From positions 1 through 64,000 of the forward strand of contig MGXZ01000016.1 in NCBI GenBank assembly GCA_001802455.1: 64,000 bases of DNA, given 5' to 3'. The position numbers and the translations under genes were made by a program. Below the pieces are notes generated by a model. That model did no database searches and was not told where the DNA came from. It saw only the letters and a list, made by a program, of their open reading frames with translations. This DNA comes from Gammaproteobacteria bacterium RIFCSPHIGHO2_12_FULL_39_24. Lineage in GTDB: Bacteria > Pseudomonadota > Gammaproteobacteria > Coxiellales > Coxiellaceae. Within the stretch, counting starts at the first letter, position 1, and each line of letters begins with the position of its first letter. Positions 49,023 through 57,921 of the stretch are shown piece after piece.

Positions 49023-50507
49023 ATGTCCTATTTGGCACTCGCCAGGAAATGGCGCCCAAAACGATTTGATCAAGTGGTTGGTCAGCCTCATGTTGTACAA
49101 GCACTCACGCACGCCCTTTCTCATAACAAAGTTCATCACGCCTACTTATTTACTGGAACACACGGTATCGGTAAAACCACGCTAGCAAGAATATTCGCAA
49201 AATGTCTGAATTGCGAAACCAGCGTGACAGCAACACCCTGTGAAAAATGCGGATCGTGTCAAGAAATTGATGTGGGTTGTTTTCCAGATTTATTTGAAAT
49301 TGACGCTGCGTCTCGAACCAAAGTAGAAGACACGCGCGAATTACTCGACAATATTCCTTATGCCCCCACGGCGGGTCGATTCAAAGTGTACTTGATCGAT
49401 GAAGTACACATGCTGTCGGGTCACAGTTTTAATGCATTATTAAAAACACTCGAAGAACCGCCATCCCATGTTAAATTTTTATTGGCAACAACCGATCCAC
49501 AAAAATTACCTGCAACGGTTTTGTCTCGTTGTTTGCAATTTCATTTATCCAAAATGATGCCAGATCAAATTGAAAAACAATTAATACATATCTTAACGAC
49601 AGAAAAAATTAATTTTGAAGTTGACGCACTCACTTTCATTGCTGAGTCCGCCAATGGCAGCATGCGCGATAGTTTAAGTTTGTTGGATCAGTGTGTGGCT
49701 TATGGCAATGGTCAAGTGAAAAAAGCAGAAACGCAAGCCATGCTCGGCTTATCAGACCACGCTGATGAGTTTGAGTTGTTGAAATCAATTTATAAAAACG
49801 ATGCGCAATCTGCATTAACACTTACTCAAAAATGGGCCAAAAATGGCATTCATTTTTCACGTTGTTTATCTGGATTGCTCACAACGCTTTATCAAATTAG
49901 CGTTACTCAGTCTATTGGAAAAAATGTTTTTCGATCTATTGAAGTAGAAAATTGCGCAAAACTAATATCACGCGACGATATTCAATTATTTTATCGAATT
50001 GCATTGAACGGACAACGTGATTTACCGCTCGCGCCCACACCACAAATTGGGTTTGAGATGATTGTGATGCGCATGATGACCTATCATTCCGCATCAGAAA
50101 AAAAAACAGGCATAAAATCAGAAATAAAAAATGATGATTGGAATACGCTGCTTCAAAAATTAACCTTAACCGGCTCTACACTCGCGCTCGCACAACATTG
50201 TGCAATGAAATCATTTACTCCTGAGCTGTTGCAATTAACGCTGCAACCCAAATACGCAGCCCTCAGTAATGCGCGTCAGCAACAACGCATTCAAGATGCG
50301 CTTACACAACTATCGGGGCATTCCACCAAAGTATTAATCACGATTGAAGAAACACAGATGGAAACACCTGCACAACAGGCTGCGCGCTCGCAAGAAGCAA
50401 ATAAACAATCGGCAAAAAAGGCAATTTCTGCTGATCCCAGTATCCAACGGATTGTAAAAACGTTTGATGCTACCATAATGGAAGATAGCATCGAACCAAC
50501 TCATTAA
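49023..50507 (+). CDS. dnaX: DNA polymerase III subunits gamma/tau
   Basis: Clamp-loader ATPase. 494 residues from MSYLALARKWRPKRFDQVVGQ (the 17 codons upstream lie in the SRP RNA region and are rejected). Walker A GTHGIGKTTLA, zinc site CLNCETSVTATPCEKCGSC, Walker B YLIDEVHML, sensor 1 LLATTDPQKLPATVLSRC. Domain III ends near residue 355 (GFEMIVMRMMTYHS). Directly after, codons 359-362 contain nine consecutive A (50098-50106), with stops soon after in both other frames, so a gamma-like short form of about 362-370 residues is plausible. The tau-specific tail is short (E. coli tau is 643). Confidence 0.95.
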   Translation: MSYLALARKWRPKRFDQVVGQPHVVQALTHALSHNKVHHAYLFTGTHGIGKTTLARIFAKCLNCETSVTATPCEKCGSCQEIDVGCFPDLFEIDAASRTKVEDTRELLDNIPYAPTAGRFKVYLIDEVHMLSGHSFNALLKTLEEPPSHVKFLLATTDPQKLPATVLSRCLQFHLSKMMPDQIEKQLIHILTTEKINFEVDALTFIAESANGSMRDSLSLLDQCVAYGNGQVKKAETQAMLGLSDHADEFELLKSIYKNDAQSALTLTQKWAKNGIHFSRCLSGLLTTLYQISVTQSIGKNVFRSIEVENCAKLISRDDIQLFYRIALNGQRDLPLAPTPQIGFEMIVMRMMTYHSASEKKTGIKSEIKNDDWNTLLQKLTLTGSTLALAQHCAMKSFTPELLQLTLQPKYAALSNARQQQRIQDALTQLSGHSTKVLITIEETQMETPAQQAARSQEANKQSAKKAISADPSIQRIVKTFDATIMEDSIEPTH

Positions 50508-50525
50508 CCTTGTCGGAGAAAAACC

Positions 50526-50921
50526 ATGTCAGATTTATTATCAGATATCAAAAACAGTATCATGGATATGCAAACCCAAATGCAATCCACTTATCAAAAT
50601 TTAGCGGATATTAAAGTCAGCGGTGAATCATCTGATAAAACCGTGAAAATTACCATGACAGCAACGTATGCTTTTGTGGATATTGAATTCAATGAAAAGG
50701 CATTGCAAGGCGGCGTGAAAGAATTTAAAGCACGCATTCGCGAAGCATGGGAAAATGTCGTGAAAAAGATTCAAGAAGCAACACAAGCAAAAACCATTGA
50801 ATTGCTGCAACAAATGCAAATTCCCGATGAAATTCGTAATTTGTCGACAACAGATCAACCAGTGATCGCTCAAGATAAAAAAGGCGATGGTGATAAGAGC
50901 GACGAAGGTGGCACGAAATAA
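50526..50921 (+). CDS. YbaB/EbfC-like nucleoid protein, divergent paralogue
   Basis: 131 residues. Residues 1-105 follow the YbaB pattern ([20 protein letters not shown] helix, [29 protein letters not shown] strands, then a long amphipathic helix), with a charged tail [15 protein letters not shown]. YbaB-family proteins are dimeric DNA-binding nucleoid proteins. It occupies the normal ybaB slot between dnaX and recR, yet a more typical YbaB follows recR. It starts 18 bases after dnaX with GGAG before the ATG. Confidence 0.75.
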   Translation: MSDLLSDIKNSIMDMQTQMQSTYQNLADIKVSGESSDKTVKITMTATYAFVDIEFNEKALQGGVKEFKARIREAWENVVKKIQEATQAKTIELLQQMQIPDEIRNLSTTDQPVIAQDKKGDGDKSDEGGTK

Positions 50922-50929
50922 ATCTAATC

Positions 50930-51532
50930 ATGTTCAGTCCACTGACAAAACAATTGATTGACGCGTTGCGCGTATTGCCAGGCGTTGGCCCCAAGTCCGC
51001 GCAACGGTTGACCTATCATTTGCTGTCTGAAAAAGGTCGGACAAAAGCACAAACGTTATCTGATGCGCTAAAACAAGCTGTTTTGTCCGTTGGACAGTGC
51101 GAACGTTGCCGACAATTTACCGAGCAACCACTCTGTGAATTATGTAGCAATGCCAAGCGCGATCGTTCATTATTATGCGTCGTTGAAAGTCCATCTGATG
51201 TCATTGCATTGGAGCAAACCCATGTATTTAATGGCTGTTATTTTGTGTTACATGGACATTTATCGCCGCTGGATGGTATTTCTCCTGAGCACATTGGCGT
51301 CCCACAATTGCTGATGTTGCTGCAGAAAGAAGTGATTCGAGAAGTAATATTGGCAACCAATCCAACGATTGAAGGAAAAGCAACGGCACACTATTTGGCG
51401 AATCAAATTGATTCAACAAAAATAATGTGCACGCGCATCGCACACGGCGTGCCCATGGGTGGCGAATTAGAATATTTAGATGGTGGTACACTGTCGCATG
51501 CGTTTTACGCGCGACAAGTAATTGAGGTGTGA
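50930..51532 (+). CDS. recR: recombination protein RecR
   Basis: Acts with RecO/RecF to load RecA at gaps. 200 residues: N-terminal HhH (LRVLPGVGPKSAQRLTYHLL), a C4 zinc finger (CERCRQFTEQPLCELC), a Toprim domain with LLCVVESPSDVIALEQ and LATNPTIEGKATAHYLA, and a C-terminal GVPMGGELEYLDGGTL. It starts 8 bases after the YbaB-like gene, so it is translationally close-coupled. Confidence 0.96.
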   Translation: MFSPLTKQLIDALRVLPGVGPKSAQRLTYHLLSEKGRTKAQTLSDALKQAVLSVGQCERCRQFTEQPLCELCSNAKRDRSLLCVVESPSDVIALEQTHVFNGCYFVLHGHLSPLDGISPEHIGVPQLLMLLQKEVIREVILATNPTIEGKATAHYLANQIDSTKIMCTRIAHGVPMGGELEYLDGGTLSHAFYARQVIEV

Positions 51533-51578
51533 GTGTGCGTGACAACGCAGAATAATATTTATATTTTACGAGGTGCTT

Positions 51579-51920
51579 ATGTTTGGTGATAAATTCGGCG
51601 GCCTAGGAAATCTTGCGAGCTTGATGAAAAATGCAGGCAAAATTCAAGAGATGATGAAAGAAGCGCAAGATAAGTTAGCAAAAATTGAAGTGATAGGTGA
51701 GTCCGGTGCGGGCGCTGTAAAAATTAAATTCAACGCGCAAAATTATGTGAAAACTATTTTTATTGATGATGAAATTTTAAAAGAAGATAAAGCCATTTTG
51801 CTGGATTTAATTGCTGCGGCAATTAATGATGGTGCTCAAAAAATTGAAAAAGAAAAGGAGAGGCTGGTAAGTGGTGCGGGCATGTTAAGTGGGATGGTGT
51901 CTGACCAGGAAGAAAAATAA
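51579..51920 (+). CDS. ybaB: YbaB/EbfC nucleoid-associated protein
   Basis: 113 residues from the ATG giving MFGDKFGGLGN (GAGG 5 bases before; a GTG two codons earlier is possible). KNAGKIQEMMKEAQDKLAKIEVIGESGAGAVKIKFN is the classic YbaB N-terminal helix and strand, followed by DLIAAAINDGAQKIEKEKERL. It is a DNA-binding homodimer. Its position after recR, with another YbaB-like gene before recR, is unusual. Confidence 0.92.
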   Translation: MFGDKFGGLGNLASLMKNAGKIQEMMKEAQDKLAKIEVIGESGAGAVKIKFNAQNYVKTIFIDDEILKEDKAILLDLIAAAINDGAQKIEKEKERLVSGAGMLSGMVSDQEEK

Positions 51921-51928
51921 TATGGCAC

Positions 51929-51996
51929 AGAACCGCGCACGCAGTAAGCGGAGCAAAAAATCATCGCTCATCACCGCTTGTTACACGCGCGGTTCT
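51929..51996 (+). terminator. hairpin after ybaB, containing repeat copy 2
   Basis: The arms AGAACCGCGC/GCGCGGTTCT (51929-51938, 51987-51996) are perfect, with a second stem AAGCGG/CCGCTT inside. TTGTTAATT follows. It is suited to end the dnaX-recR-ybaB transcript. The left 24 bases are the same as 77-100. Confidence 0.7.
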
Positions 51997-52035
51997 TTGT
52001 TAATTCACTGATACGTACCAACGCAAAGCGCATGC

Positions 52036-53100
52036 TCACGACCTCGGCCATGCGCGCAAAATCACATCAGCAACGGTTGCTAACGGAATCGCGAAAAATA
52101 CGCCCCAAAATCCCCAAATACCGCCGAAAACCAACACCGATAAAATAATCACAATGGGATGTAAATCCATGGTTTCAGAAAACAATAACGGAACCAACAC
52201 ATTCGCATCTAAAACAATAATCACCGTGTAGGCAATCATCAATGCCAAGCTATGGGATGAAACACCCCACTGCATTAACGCAAGTGCAATAACGGGTATG
52301 GTCACTACTACCGCGCCAACATAGGGAATAACCACAGAGAAACCGACCAACACACCAAGCAAAATAGAGTATTTCATTCCCAGCAATGCAAAGGTAACCC
52401 CTGTAACAAAACCAGTCGCCATCATTTCAATCACGCGACCACGAACATAACAACCAATTTTTTTATTCACATCTTGCCAAACACCCGAAACCAATACGCG
52501 ATTTTTTGGTAGAAATTGCGAAAACCAATGCGTAATCACTTCACTGTCTTTCAAAAAGAAAAATAATAATAATGGCACTAAAATAAAATAAAGCACGATC
52601 GTAATTAAATTGGGAAGTAACAACCACATGTGCTTTAATGCGCCCTGACCCATTTGCGAAAATTCATTTTGCACAAATGAAATGGCCTGCTGAAAACGAA
52701 CATCATGAAAAATAACCGGATATTGCTGCATTAAATTGGTTACCCAGGCATCAGCCTGTGCGAATGCATGGGGAAATTCAGAAACCAAATTTTGTAATTG
52801 ACGAACAATGATGGGTAACAACCACACTACTGAAAATACAACTAAGCTAATAAAAGCAACAAACACGGTCATCACTGCTAAAAAATGCGGTAATCGCAAT
52901 CGAGTCAATGCACGTACAACAGATAACAACAAATAAGCTAATACAATGCTGATCAACACGGGCATAAAAAAATGACCAAAAAACTCAAGAAAAAGCAACA
53001 CAAACAACACAGTGAAAAATAATGCTACCGCACCCGGATCAGAAAAATTACGACGAAACCAATCTGAAATCGACTCCAATAATGGATTTGAATTTACCAT
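52036..53100 (-). CDS. AI-2E family (PerM-like) membrane permease
   Basis: 354 residues from the ATG giving MVNSNPLLES (AGGTGA before it). There are about seven to eight TM helices, with the family blocks FFGHFFMPVLISIVLAYLL, ILLGVLVGFSVVIPYVGAVV and VLVFGGIWGFWGVFFAIPLA near the end. The family covers exporters of varied small molecules and ions (TqsA, PerM, Na+/H+ antiporter-like). The substrate here cannot be stated. Divergent from the patatin gene. Confidence 0.88.
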   Translation of the reverse strand: MVNSNPLLESISDWFRRNFSDPGAVALFFTVLFVLLFLEFFGHFFMPVLISIVLAYLLLSVVRALTRLRLPHFLAVMTVFVAFISLVVFSVVWLLPIIVRQLQNLVSEFPHAFAQADAWVTNLMQQYPVIFHDVRFQQAISFVQNEFSQMGQGALKHMWLLLPNLITIVLYFILVPLLLFFFLKDSEVITHWFSQFLPKNRVLVSGVWQDVNKKIGCYVRGRVIEMMATGFVTGVTFALLGMKYSILLGVLVGFSVVIPYVGAVVVTIPVIALALMQWGVSSHSLALMIAYTVIIVLDANVLVPLLFSETMDLHPIVIILSVLVFGGIWGFWGVFFAIPLATVADVILRAWPRS

Positions 53101-53175
53101 ACCGCTCACCTAGTTTTTTCACTGCTATTGCACTATTGTAATATGTTTTAACACTGAATTCCTATATCAGTTTTT

Positions 53176-54117
53176 ATGAAAACCATATTCAAACTATCAA
53201 CCATTTTTCTCATCATCAGCCTGCTGTGCGCTTGCGCTGGCACACGCCCCAACATCGTTGTTCCATTGCAACAACCCAAACCACTGGTACTACAAAAAAC
53301 ACCTCGTGTCGCACTCGTCTTAGGTGCCGGTGGTGCACGCGGATTTGCGCATGCGGGTGTGGTTTCCGTATTACAACGCGCAGGAGTTCCCATTGATTTA
53401 ATTGTTGGCAGCAGCGTTGGTAGCTTTTATGGCGCCTTGTTGGCAGACAGTGGTAATGCAAAAACAGCCGGAAAAATAATGTTATCAGCCAATTTTTGGA
53501 ATATTGCTGACATTGCAAATATACCCAGTTTAAAAGGATTAATACAAGGATATCATTACGAGAAATTTTTATTGCATCACATGCGCGCACGCTGGTTCAA
53601 TCAATTAAAAATTCCGCTGGTGATTGTCACCACTAATCTTAAAACAGGAAAAGAATGGGTAATTTCAAGCGGTCCCATTGCACCGGCAGCTGAAGCATCC
53701 TCCGCAATACCCGGTGCAGTAAAAGTGGCGCATTTATATGGTCACACATTAGTGGATGGTGGAATGACAGATCCTATTCCCGTTGATGTTGCAAAAAAAT
53801 ATCATCCGACGGTAATTATTGCGATTAATATTGCTGAGCAATTATCCCCCGAGATGCCTTGGACGGCGATTGGCGTTTACAATCGCGCCTATCATATTTC
53901 ATGGTTAACGTTATCCAAACTATCCGAAAAAGGAGCAGATATTATTATTCGCCCACAAGTTGGCACCATTGGTATGTTTGATGTGAGTAAAAAATATAAA
54001 TTATTTTACATTGGCGAGATGGCTGCGTATCGAGCGTTACCTCGCATTCGAAAATTATTGCGAGCAAAAGGAATTAAACTAGCACATCAATCTACTGCCT
54101 CATCGCCAACACCCTAA
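53176..54117 (+). CDS. patatin-like phospholipase, lipoprotein
   Basis: 313 residues. It begins with a lipoprotein-type signal (MKTIFKLSTIFLIISLLCAC, with a Cys near 20), so it is probably membrane-anchored outside the cytoplasm. The patatin domain spans about 45-270: oxyanion GAGGARGFAHAG, nucleophile Ser in GSSVGSFYG and catalytic Asp in DGGMTDPIPVD, all intact. It resembles the RssA/NTE-like group. Phospholipase A or lysophospholipase activity is inferred. Its 3' end overlaps the convergent DUF4015 gene by 26 bases. Confidence 0.9.
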   Translation: MKTIFKLSTIFLIISLLCACAGTRPNIVVPLQQPKPLVLQKTPRVALVLGAGGARGFAHAGVVSVLQRAGVPIDLIVGSSVGSFYGALLADSGNAKTAGKIMLSANFWNIADIANIPSLKGLIQGYHYEKFLLHHMRARWFNQLKIPLVIVTTNLKTGKEWVISSGPIAPAAEASSAIPGAVKVAHLYGHTLVDGGMTDPIPVDVAKKYHPTVIIAINIAEQLSPEMPWTAIGVYNRAYHISWLTLSKLSEKGADIIIRPQVGTIGMFDVSKKYKLFYIGEMAAYRALPRIRKLLRAKGIKLAHQSTASSPTP

Positions 54118-54964
54118 ATAACGGCGCGTAATGATTCGTCGCACTCCACACATAATATCCATCAGCGCCACTGTCTTTCGCTGCTTTCATTTGCGCAACA
54201 ATGTAGCGTGTTTTTGCATCGGACGATAAGGGATAGCGATAATTAAATAATTCAATGTATGCATAAATCGCTACAGCGGGATGCGCTTGAATTTGTTTTT
54301 TCAATGCAGTAATTGATGCATAAATAGTTTCATAAGGACGGATCGCATGATGTCGAAACGGTTCGTAATGTGAAGGATACACCATCGGACAAAATGCATT
54401 AACCACGGTCGCAAGCAAGTTAGGATCTTGACCAATCGTATGCGCTGGTTTGTGTGCGGCAATACCAAAAATATCCATTTGCAATTTTACATTTTTATAC
54501 GAAGCCAGTTGATCTTTGAAAAACTGCACCACTTTTAAAACATGCTGCGCTTTTTCCGGTGTTGCAGGATACGCAGAGCGATAACGAATATAATCTAGCT
54601 GAATGCTGCTTGCACCTAATTCGATTGCATATTTTACTAACCCCAGACGCTTTTCCCAAATAGCTTTATCGTTTATTTGCGCACGCGTTGCACCATGCGG
54701 AAATACCACAACCCGAGCAACATACTGAATACCATTGTCGAGCACGGTTTTAATAGCAGCAGGATAATGTTTATTGCGAATATTAATATCAATCACAAAT
54801 GTATCGATACCATATTTTTTGGCTTGTTGAATTAAATGTGCCAACTTCACTTTATTTTGTACGGTATCTTGCGTTAAATAAATTCCACGACTAAATGCAT
54901 TCGCCTGCACAGCGAAAACAAAAACAATCAATGGGACAAAAATAAATTTAAGCATGGTTTTCAT
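54092..54964 (-). CDS. DUF4015 putative glycoside hydrolase
   Basis: 290 residues with a signal peptide (MKTMLKFIFVPLIVFVFAVQANA). The rest follows the TIM-barrel-like DUF4015 pattern: RGIYLTQDTVQNKVKLAHLI, YGIDTFVIDIN, ARVVVFPHG, LGASSIQLDYIRYRS (a likely catalytic Asp), VVNAFCPMVYPSHYEPF and a late DGYYVWSATNHY. It is predicted exported. The substrate is unknown. GGAG lies 8 bases before the ATG. Confidence 0.82.
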   Translation of the reverse strand: MKTMLKFIFVPLIVFVFAVQANAFSRGIYLTQDTVQNKVKLAHLIQQAKKYGIDTFVIDINIRNKHYPAAIKTVLDNGIQYVARVVVFPHGATRAQINDKAIWEKRLGLVKYAIELGASSIQLDYIRYRSAYPATPEKAQHVLKVVQFFKDQLASYKNVKLQMDIFGIAAHKPAHTIGQDPNLLATVVNAFCPMVYPSHYEPFRHHAIRPYETIYASITALKKQIQAHPAVAIYAYIELFNYRYPLSSDAKTRYIVAQMKAAKDSGADGYYVWSATNHYAPLFRVLAMRQ

Positions 54965-55005
54965 AACAGTCGCTCCATCGAAATAAAAAGAGGTATGAAT
55001 ACATC

Positions 55006-56016
55006 TTAGACCATTTTTTCCAAAACGCGTAAAATCTCATGAACGAGTGTTGGACCACGATAAACGAAACCCGTATAAACTTGCACAAGCTGTGCGCCTG
55101 CTTGCCAATGTGCCAGCGCATCTTCGCCAGACAGTATCCCACCAACACCAATAATCGGTAATTTTTTATTGGAAATCTGATGAATAGCGGCAATCATTCG
55201 CGTAGTACCTTCACGCAATGGTGCTCCACTCAATCCACCCATCTCATTTCCGTATCGACAATTGGCAACAGATGTATGATCCAGCGTGGTATTTGAAATC
55301 ACCACGCCATCGATTTCATTATCCATTAGCGCTCGCACAAAACCCTCATAATCCATTTGCGGCAAATCAACCGTGGTTTTGACAAGCAGCGGCACATCAC
55401 GATGATACTGTCCCGCTAGACTTTTTTTGGCACGCTGCAAACCTTGCAATAATTGATTAAGATAATGCGTTGATTGCAACTCACGCAAACCAGGCGTGTT
55501 CGGTGATGAAATATTAATAACAACATAATCAGCGTACGGATACACTGCTTTCAAACACAATTGATAATCGGTGAGTGCATGATTCAGCGCCGTATCTTTG
55601 TTTTTTCCAATATTCACACCTACAATACCCGGCACTTTTCGTGATTGTAATTTCATAACCATCGCATCAACACCCACATTATTAAATCCCATGCGGTTAA
55701 TTAACGCTTGTTTTTCAGCAATTCTGAACAGTCGCGGTTTGGAATTGCCTGCTTGTGGTTTCGGCGTCACCGTTCCCACTTCAACAAAACCCAATCCCAT
55801 TCGAAACAGTGCATCAACACACTCTGCATTTTTATCCCATCCTGCCGCTAACCCCACCGGATTTGGAAAATGCAAACCAAATAATTCTATCGGTTTTTGC
55901 AGTGTTTTTATGTCATTACCCAACAAACCGTATCGCACATTAATAAAATGCTGCGCCAATCGGTGCGCCGTTTCTGGCGGTAATTGAAATAATAATTTTC
56001 CAATCAAAGATGACAC
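55006..56016 (-). CDS. pyrD: dihydroorotate dehydrogenase (quinone)
   Basis: Membrane-associated class 2 enzyme of pyrimidine synthesis. 336 residues from a GTG giving SSLIGKLLFQLPPETAH (GGAG 5 bases before; a TTG four codons upstream is the other choice). The N-terminal helix typical of quinone-linked forms, GLAAGWDKNAECVDAL, GFVEVGTVTPKPQAGN, NISSPNTPGLRELQ (with catalytic Ser following) and IIGVGGILSGEDAL are all seen. It overlaps the end of the upstream gene by 13 bases. Confidence 0.95.
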   Translation of the reverse strand: MSSLIGKLLFQLPPETAHRLAQHFINVRYGLLGNDIKTLQKPIELFGLHFPNPVGLAAGWDKNAECVDALFRMGLGFVEVGTVTPKPQAGNSKPRLFRIAEKQALINRMGFNNVGVDAMVMKLQSRKVPGIVGVNIGKNKDTALNHALTDYQLCLKAVYPYADYVVINISSPNTPGLRELQSTHYLNQLLQGLQRAKKSLAGQYHRDVPLLVKTTVDLPQMDYEGFVRALMDNEIDGVVISNTTLDHTSVANCRYGNEMGGLSGAPLREGTTRMIAAIHQISNKKLPIIGVGGILSGEDALAHWQAGAQLVQVYTGFVYRGPTLVHEILRVLEKMV

Positions 56017-56693
56017 TCTTGCTCCCAAATGCGCATCATGGCATTACCCCCTTTCAGCGTGTGATAGGAAACTTCACGTATTTCAACGCCGTAATTTTTT
56101 TGTTGAAAAGACAACATCAATGGTCCCAGCGATTCCGGCATTTTTCCACGTGAATCCAACAACGGATAAATACGCACTGCTTCCGCAATTCGGCATAATT
56201 CTTTCAGAATCGCGTTCATCTTTTCAGCCGATAAATCATGATGAAAAATAAAATCGGTGCAGAGCGCTAAATTAAATTCATGTGTTTTGTACGGCAAAGT
56301 TGGCAATTGCAAGGGTTGATACCGTTTTTCCGCTACCCCCTTCGCATAATCTTGCAAAAAATTTTTTTCCGTTTGTGTCCATCGCGCGATAACATCTTGC
56401 ATCATTTTTTCAGAACACTGTTTTAATCGTTCTGGTGATGCCTTTAATTGCGCGATCGTTTGCTGTAATAATTCTTGTGCGTGTGCACGCATGGATTGCT
56501 CAGGTAATACATAAGCCGCATCAATGCTAACCACATGCCCATGTCGTTTGGTCGCCTCAGCATTAAAACTGGAAATCGTTGCTGAAAAATCTACAATGGA
56601 TTTTGAAAAATCGTGATCCGATAAATCATACATTTGTTGGTAATCAGAAAAATCATAAATCCAATTGGGTGTTATAACCGTTGCAATTTCCAT
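56004..56693 (-). CDS. methyltransferase-like protein with altered SAM motif
   Basis: 229 residues. It resembles small class I SAM-dependent methyltransferases of bacteria: SIVDFSATISSFNAEATKRHGHVVSIDAAY (motif I and the acidic SAM-ribose end), then LALCTDFIFHHDLSAEKMNAILKELCRIA and REVSYHTLKGGNAMMRIWE. The glycine-rich motif I is weak (SATISSF where GxGxS/T is usual). Catalysis is therefore uncertain. It is co-transcribed with pyrD, which starts inside its last codons. Confidence 0.65.
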   Translation of the reverse strand: MEIATVITPNWIYDFSDYQQMYDLSDHDFSKSIVDFSATISSFNAEATKRHGHVVSIDAAYVLPEQSMRAHAQELLQQTIAQLKASPERLKQCSEKMMQDVIARWTQTEKNFLQDYAKGVAEKRYQPLQLPTLPYKTHEFNLALCTDFIFHHDLSAEKMNAILKELCRIAEAVRIYPLLDSRGKMPESLGPLMLSFQQKNYGVEIREVSYHTLKGGNAMMRIWEQECHL

Positions 56694-56752
56694 TGTATTT
56701 TTCCTTACGCGACAGATAGAATAACAGACTCATACTACAGGAGTTTCGTATT

Positions 56753-57907
56753 TTGAGAAATGCCCACTCTTCTCCACTGCTCACGGAAGCATTAAAACAA
56801 TTTCAACAAAAAGCAGAGGATTTTGCACAAAAATACATTGCACCCCTTGCGCAAGAAATTGATAAAACCAATCAATTTCCCCGTGAATTATGGAAAAAAT
56901 TAGGGAGTGCAGAATTACTCGGAATCACAATTGACAAACAATATGGCGGAACCGCGCAAGGTTATTTCGCACAAGCACTCGCGGTAGAAGCCATCAGTCG
57001 TGCATCCGGCTCCATCGGATTAGCGTATGGCGCACACGCTAATTTATGTGCCAATCATATTTTTCGTTTTGGGACTGAGCAACAAAAACAACGTTATTTG
57101 CCAAAGTTAAATACAGGCGAGTGGCTCGGCGCATTAGCGATGAGTGAACGCAATGCAGGATCAGATGTGTTAAATATGCAATTACACGCCGAAGAAAAAA
57201 AAGGTCATTTTATTTTAAATGGTCATAAAATGTGGATCACGAATGGCACCGAAGCAGATGTTATTATTGTTTACGCAAAAACCAATTCTGAAGCAGGTCC
57301 GCACGGCATTACCGCTTTTGTCGTTGAAAAAACATTTTCCGGTTTTAAGCCAAGCAGCAAATTAGATAAACTGGGTATGCGCGGATGCGATACCGCTGAA
57401 CTATTTTTTACAAACTGCCCAGTTCCCACAGAAAATATACTGGGAAAAATAAATGGTGGATTAGCTGTTTTAATGGGAGGACTGGATGTTGAACGCGCTG
57501 TACTGGCTGCAGCCCCAGTGGGATTAATGCAAGCGTGTTTCGATATCATGTTACCGTATGTGAAAATACGGAAACAATTTAAAAAATCATTGGGGGATTT
57601 TCAATTAATTCAAGAAAAAATTGCCAACACCTATGCGCAACTCAACGCAGCACGCAATTATGCTTATGCCACCGCTGCATTGTGCGATTTAAATCAAATC
57701 AGCACTGAACAAGCAGCAGCCGTTTATTTATTTGCATCAGAATGTGCGGTGAAAATCGCACTCGACACCATTCAATGTTTGGGCGGCATAGGTTATTTGA
57801 ATGATTCACCCGCAGGACGATTATTACGTGATGCAAAATTATATGACATTGGCGCTGGCACCGTTGAAGTCAGAAAAATAGTGGTTGCAAGAGAGCTATT
57901 AAAATAA
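56753..57907 (+). CDS. liuA: isovaleryl-CoA dehydrogenase
   Basis: FAD acyl-CoA dehydrogenase that makes 3-methylcrotonyl-CoA in leucine breakdown. 384 residues from a TTG (AGGAG 9 bases before; no in-frame ATG nearby). ALAMSERNAGSDV and KMWITNGTEAD are the FAD-binding strands. The catalytic Glu lies in GGLDVERAVLAAAPVGLMQA, the position used by isovaleryl-CoA dehydrogenases rather than the C-terminal position of other family members. It ends with DIGAGTVEVRKIVVARELL. First gene of a four-gene run. Confidence 0.92.
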   Translation: MRNAHSSPLLTEALKQFQQKAEDFAQKYIAPLAQEIDKTNQFPRELWKKLGSAELLGITIDKQYGGTAQGYFAQALAVEAISRASGSIGLAYGAHANLCANHIFRFGTEQQKQRYLPKLNTGEWLGALAMSERNAGSDVLNMQLHAEEKKGHFILNGHKMWITNGTEADVIIVYAKTNSEAGPHGITAFVVEKTFSGFKPSSKLDKLGMRGCDTAELFFTNCPVPTENILGKINGGLAVLMGGLDVERAVLAAAPVGLMQACFDIMLPYVKIRKQFKKSLGDFQLIQEKIANTYAQLNAARNYAYATAALCDLNQISTEQAAAVYLFASECAVKIALDTIQCLGGIGYLNDSPAGRLLRDAKLYDIGAGTVEVRKIVVARELLK

Positions 57908-57921
57908 GGATATTTCACATC

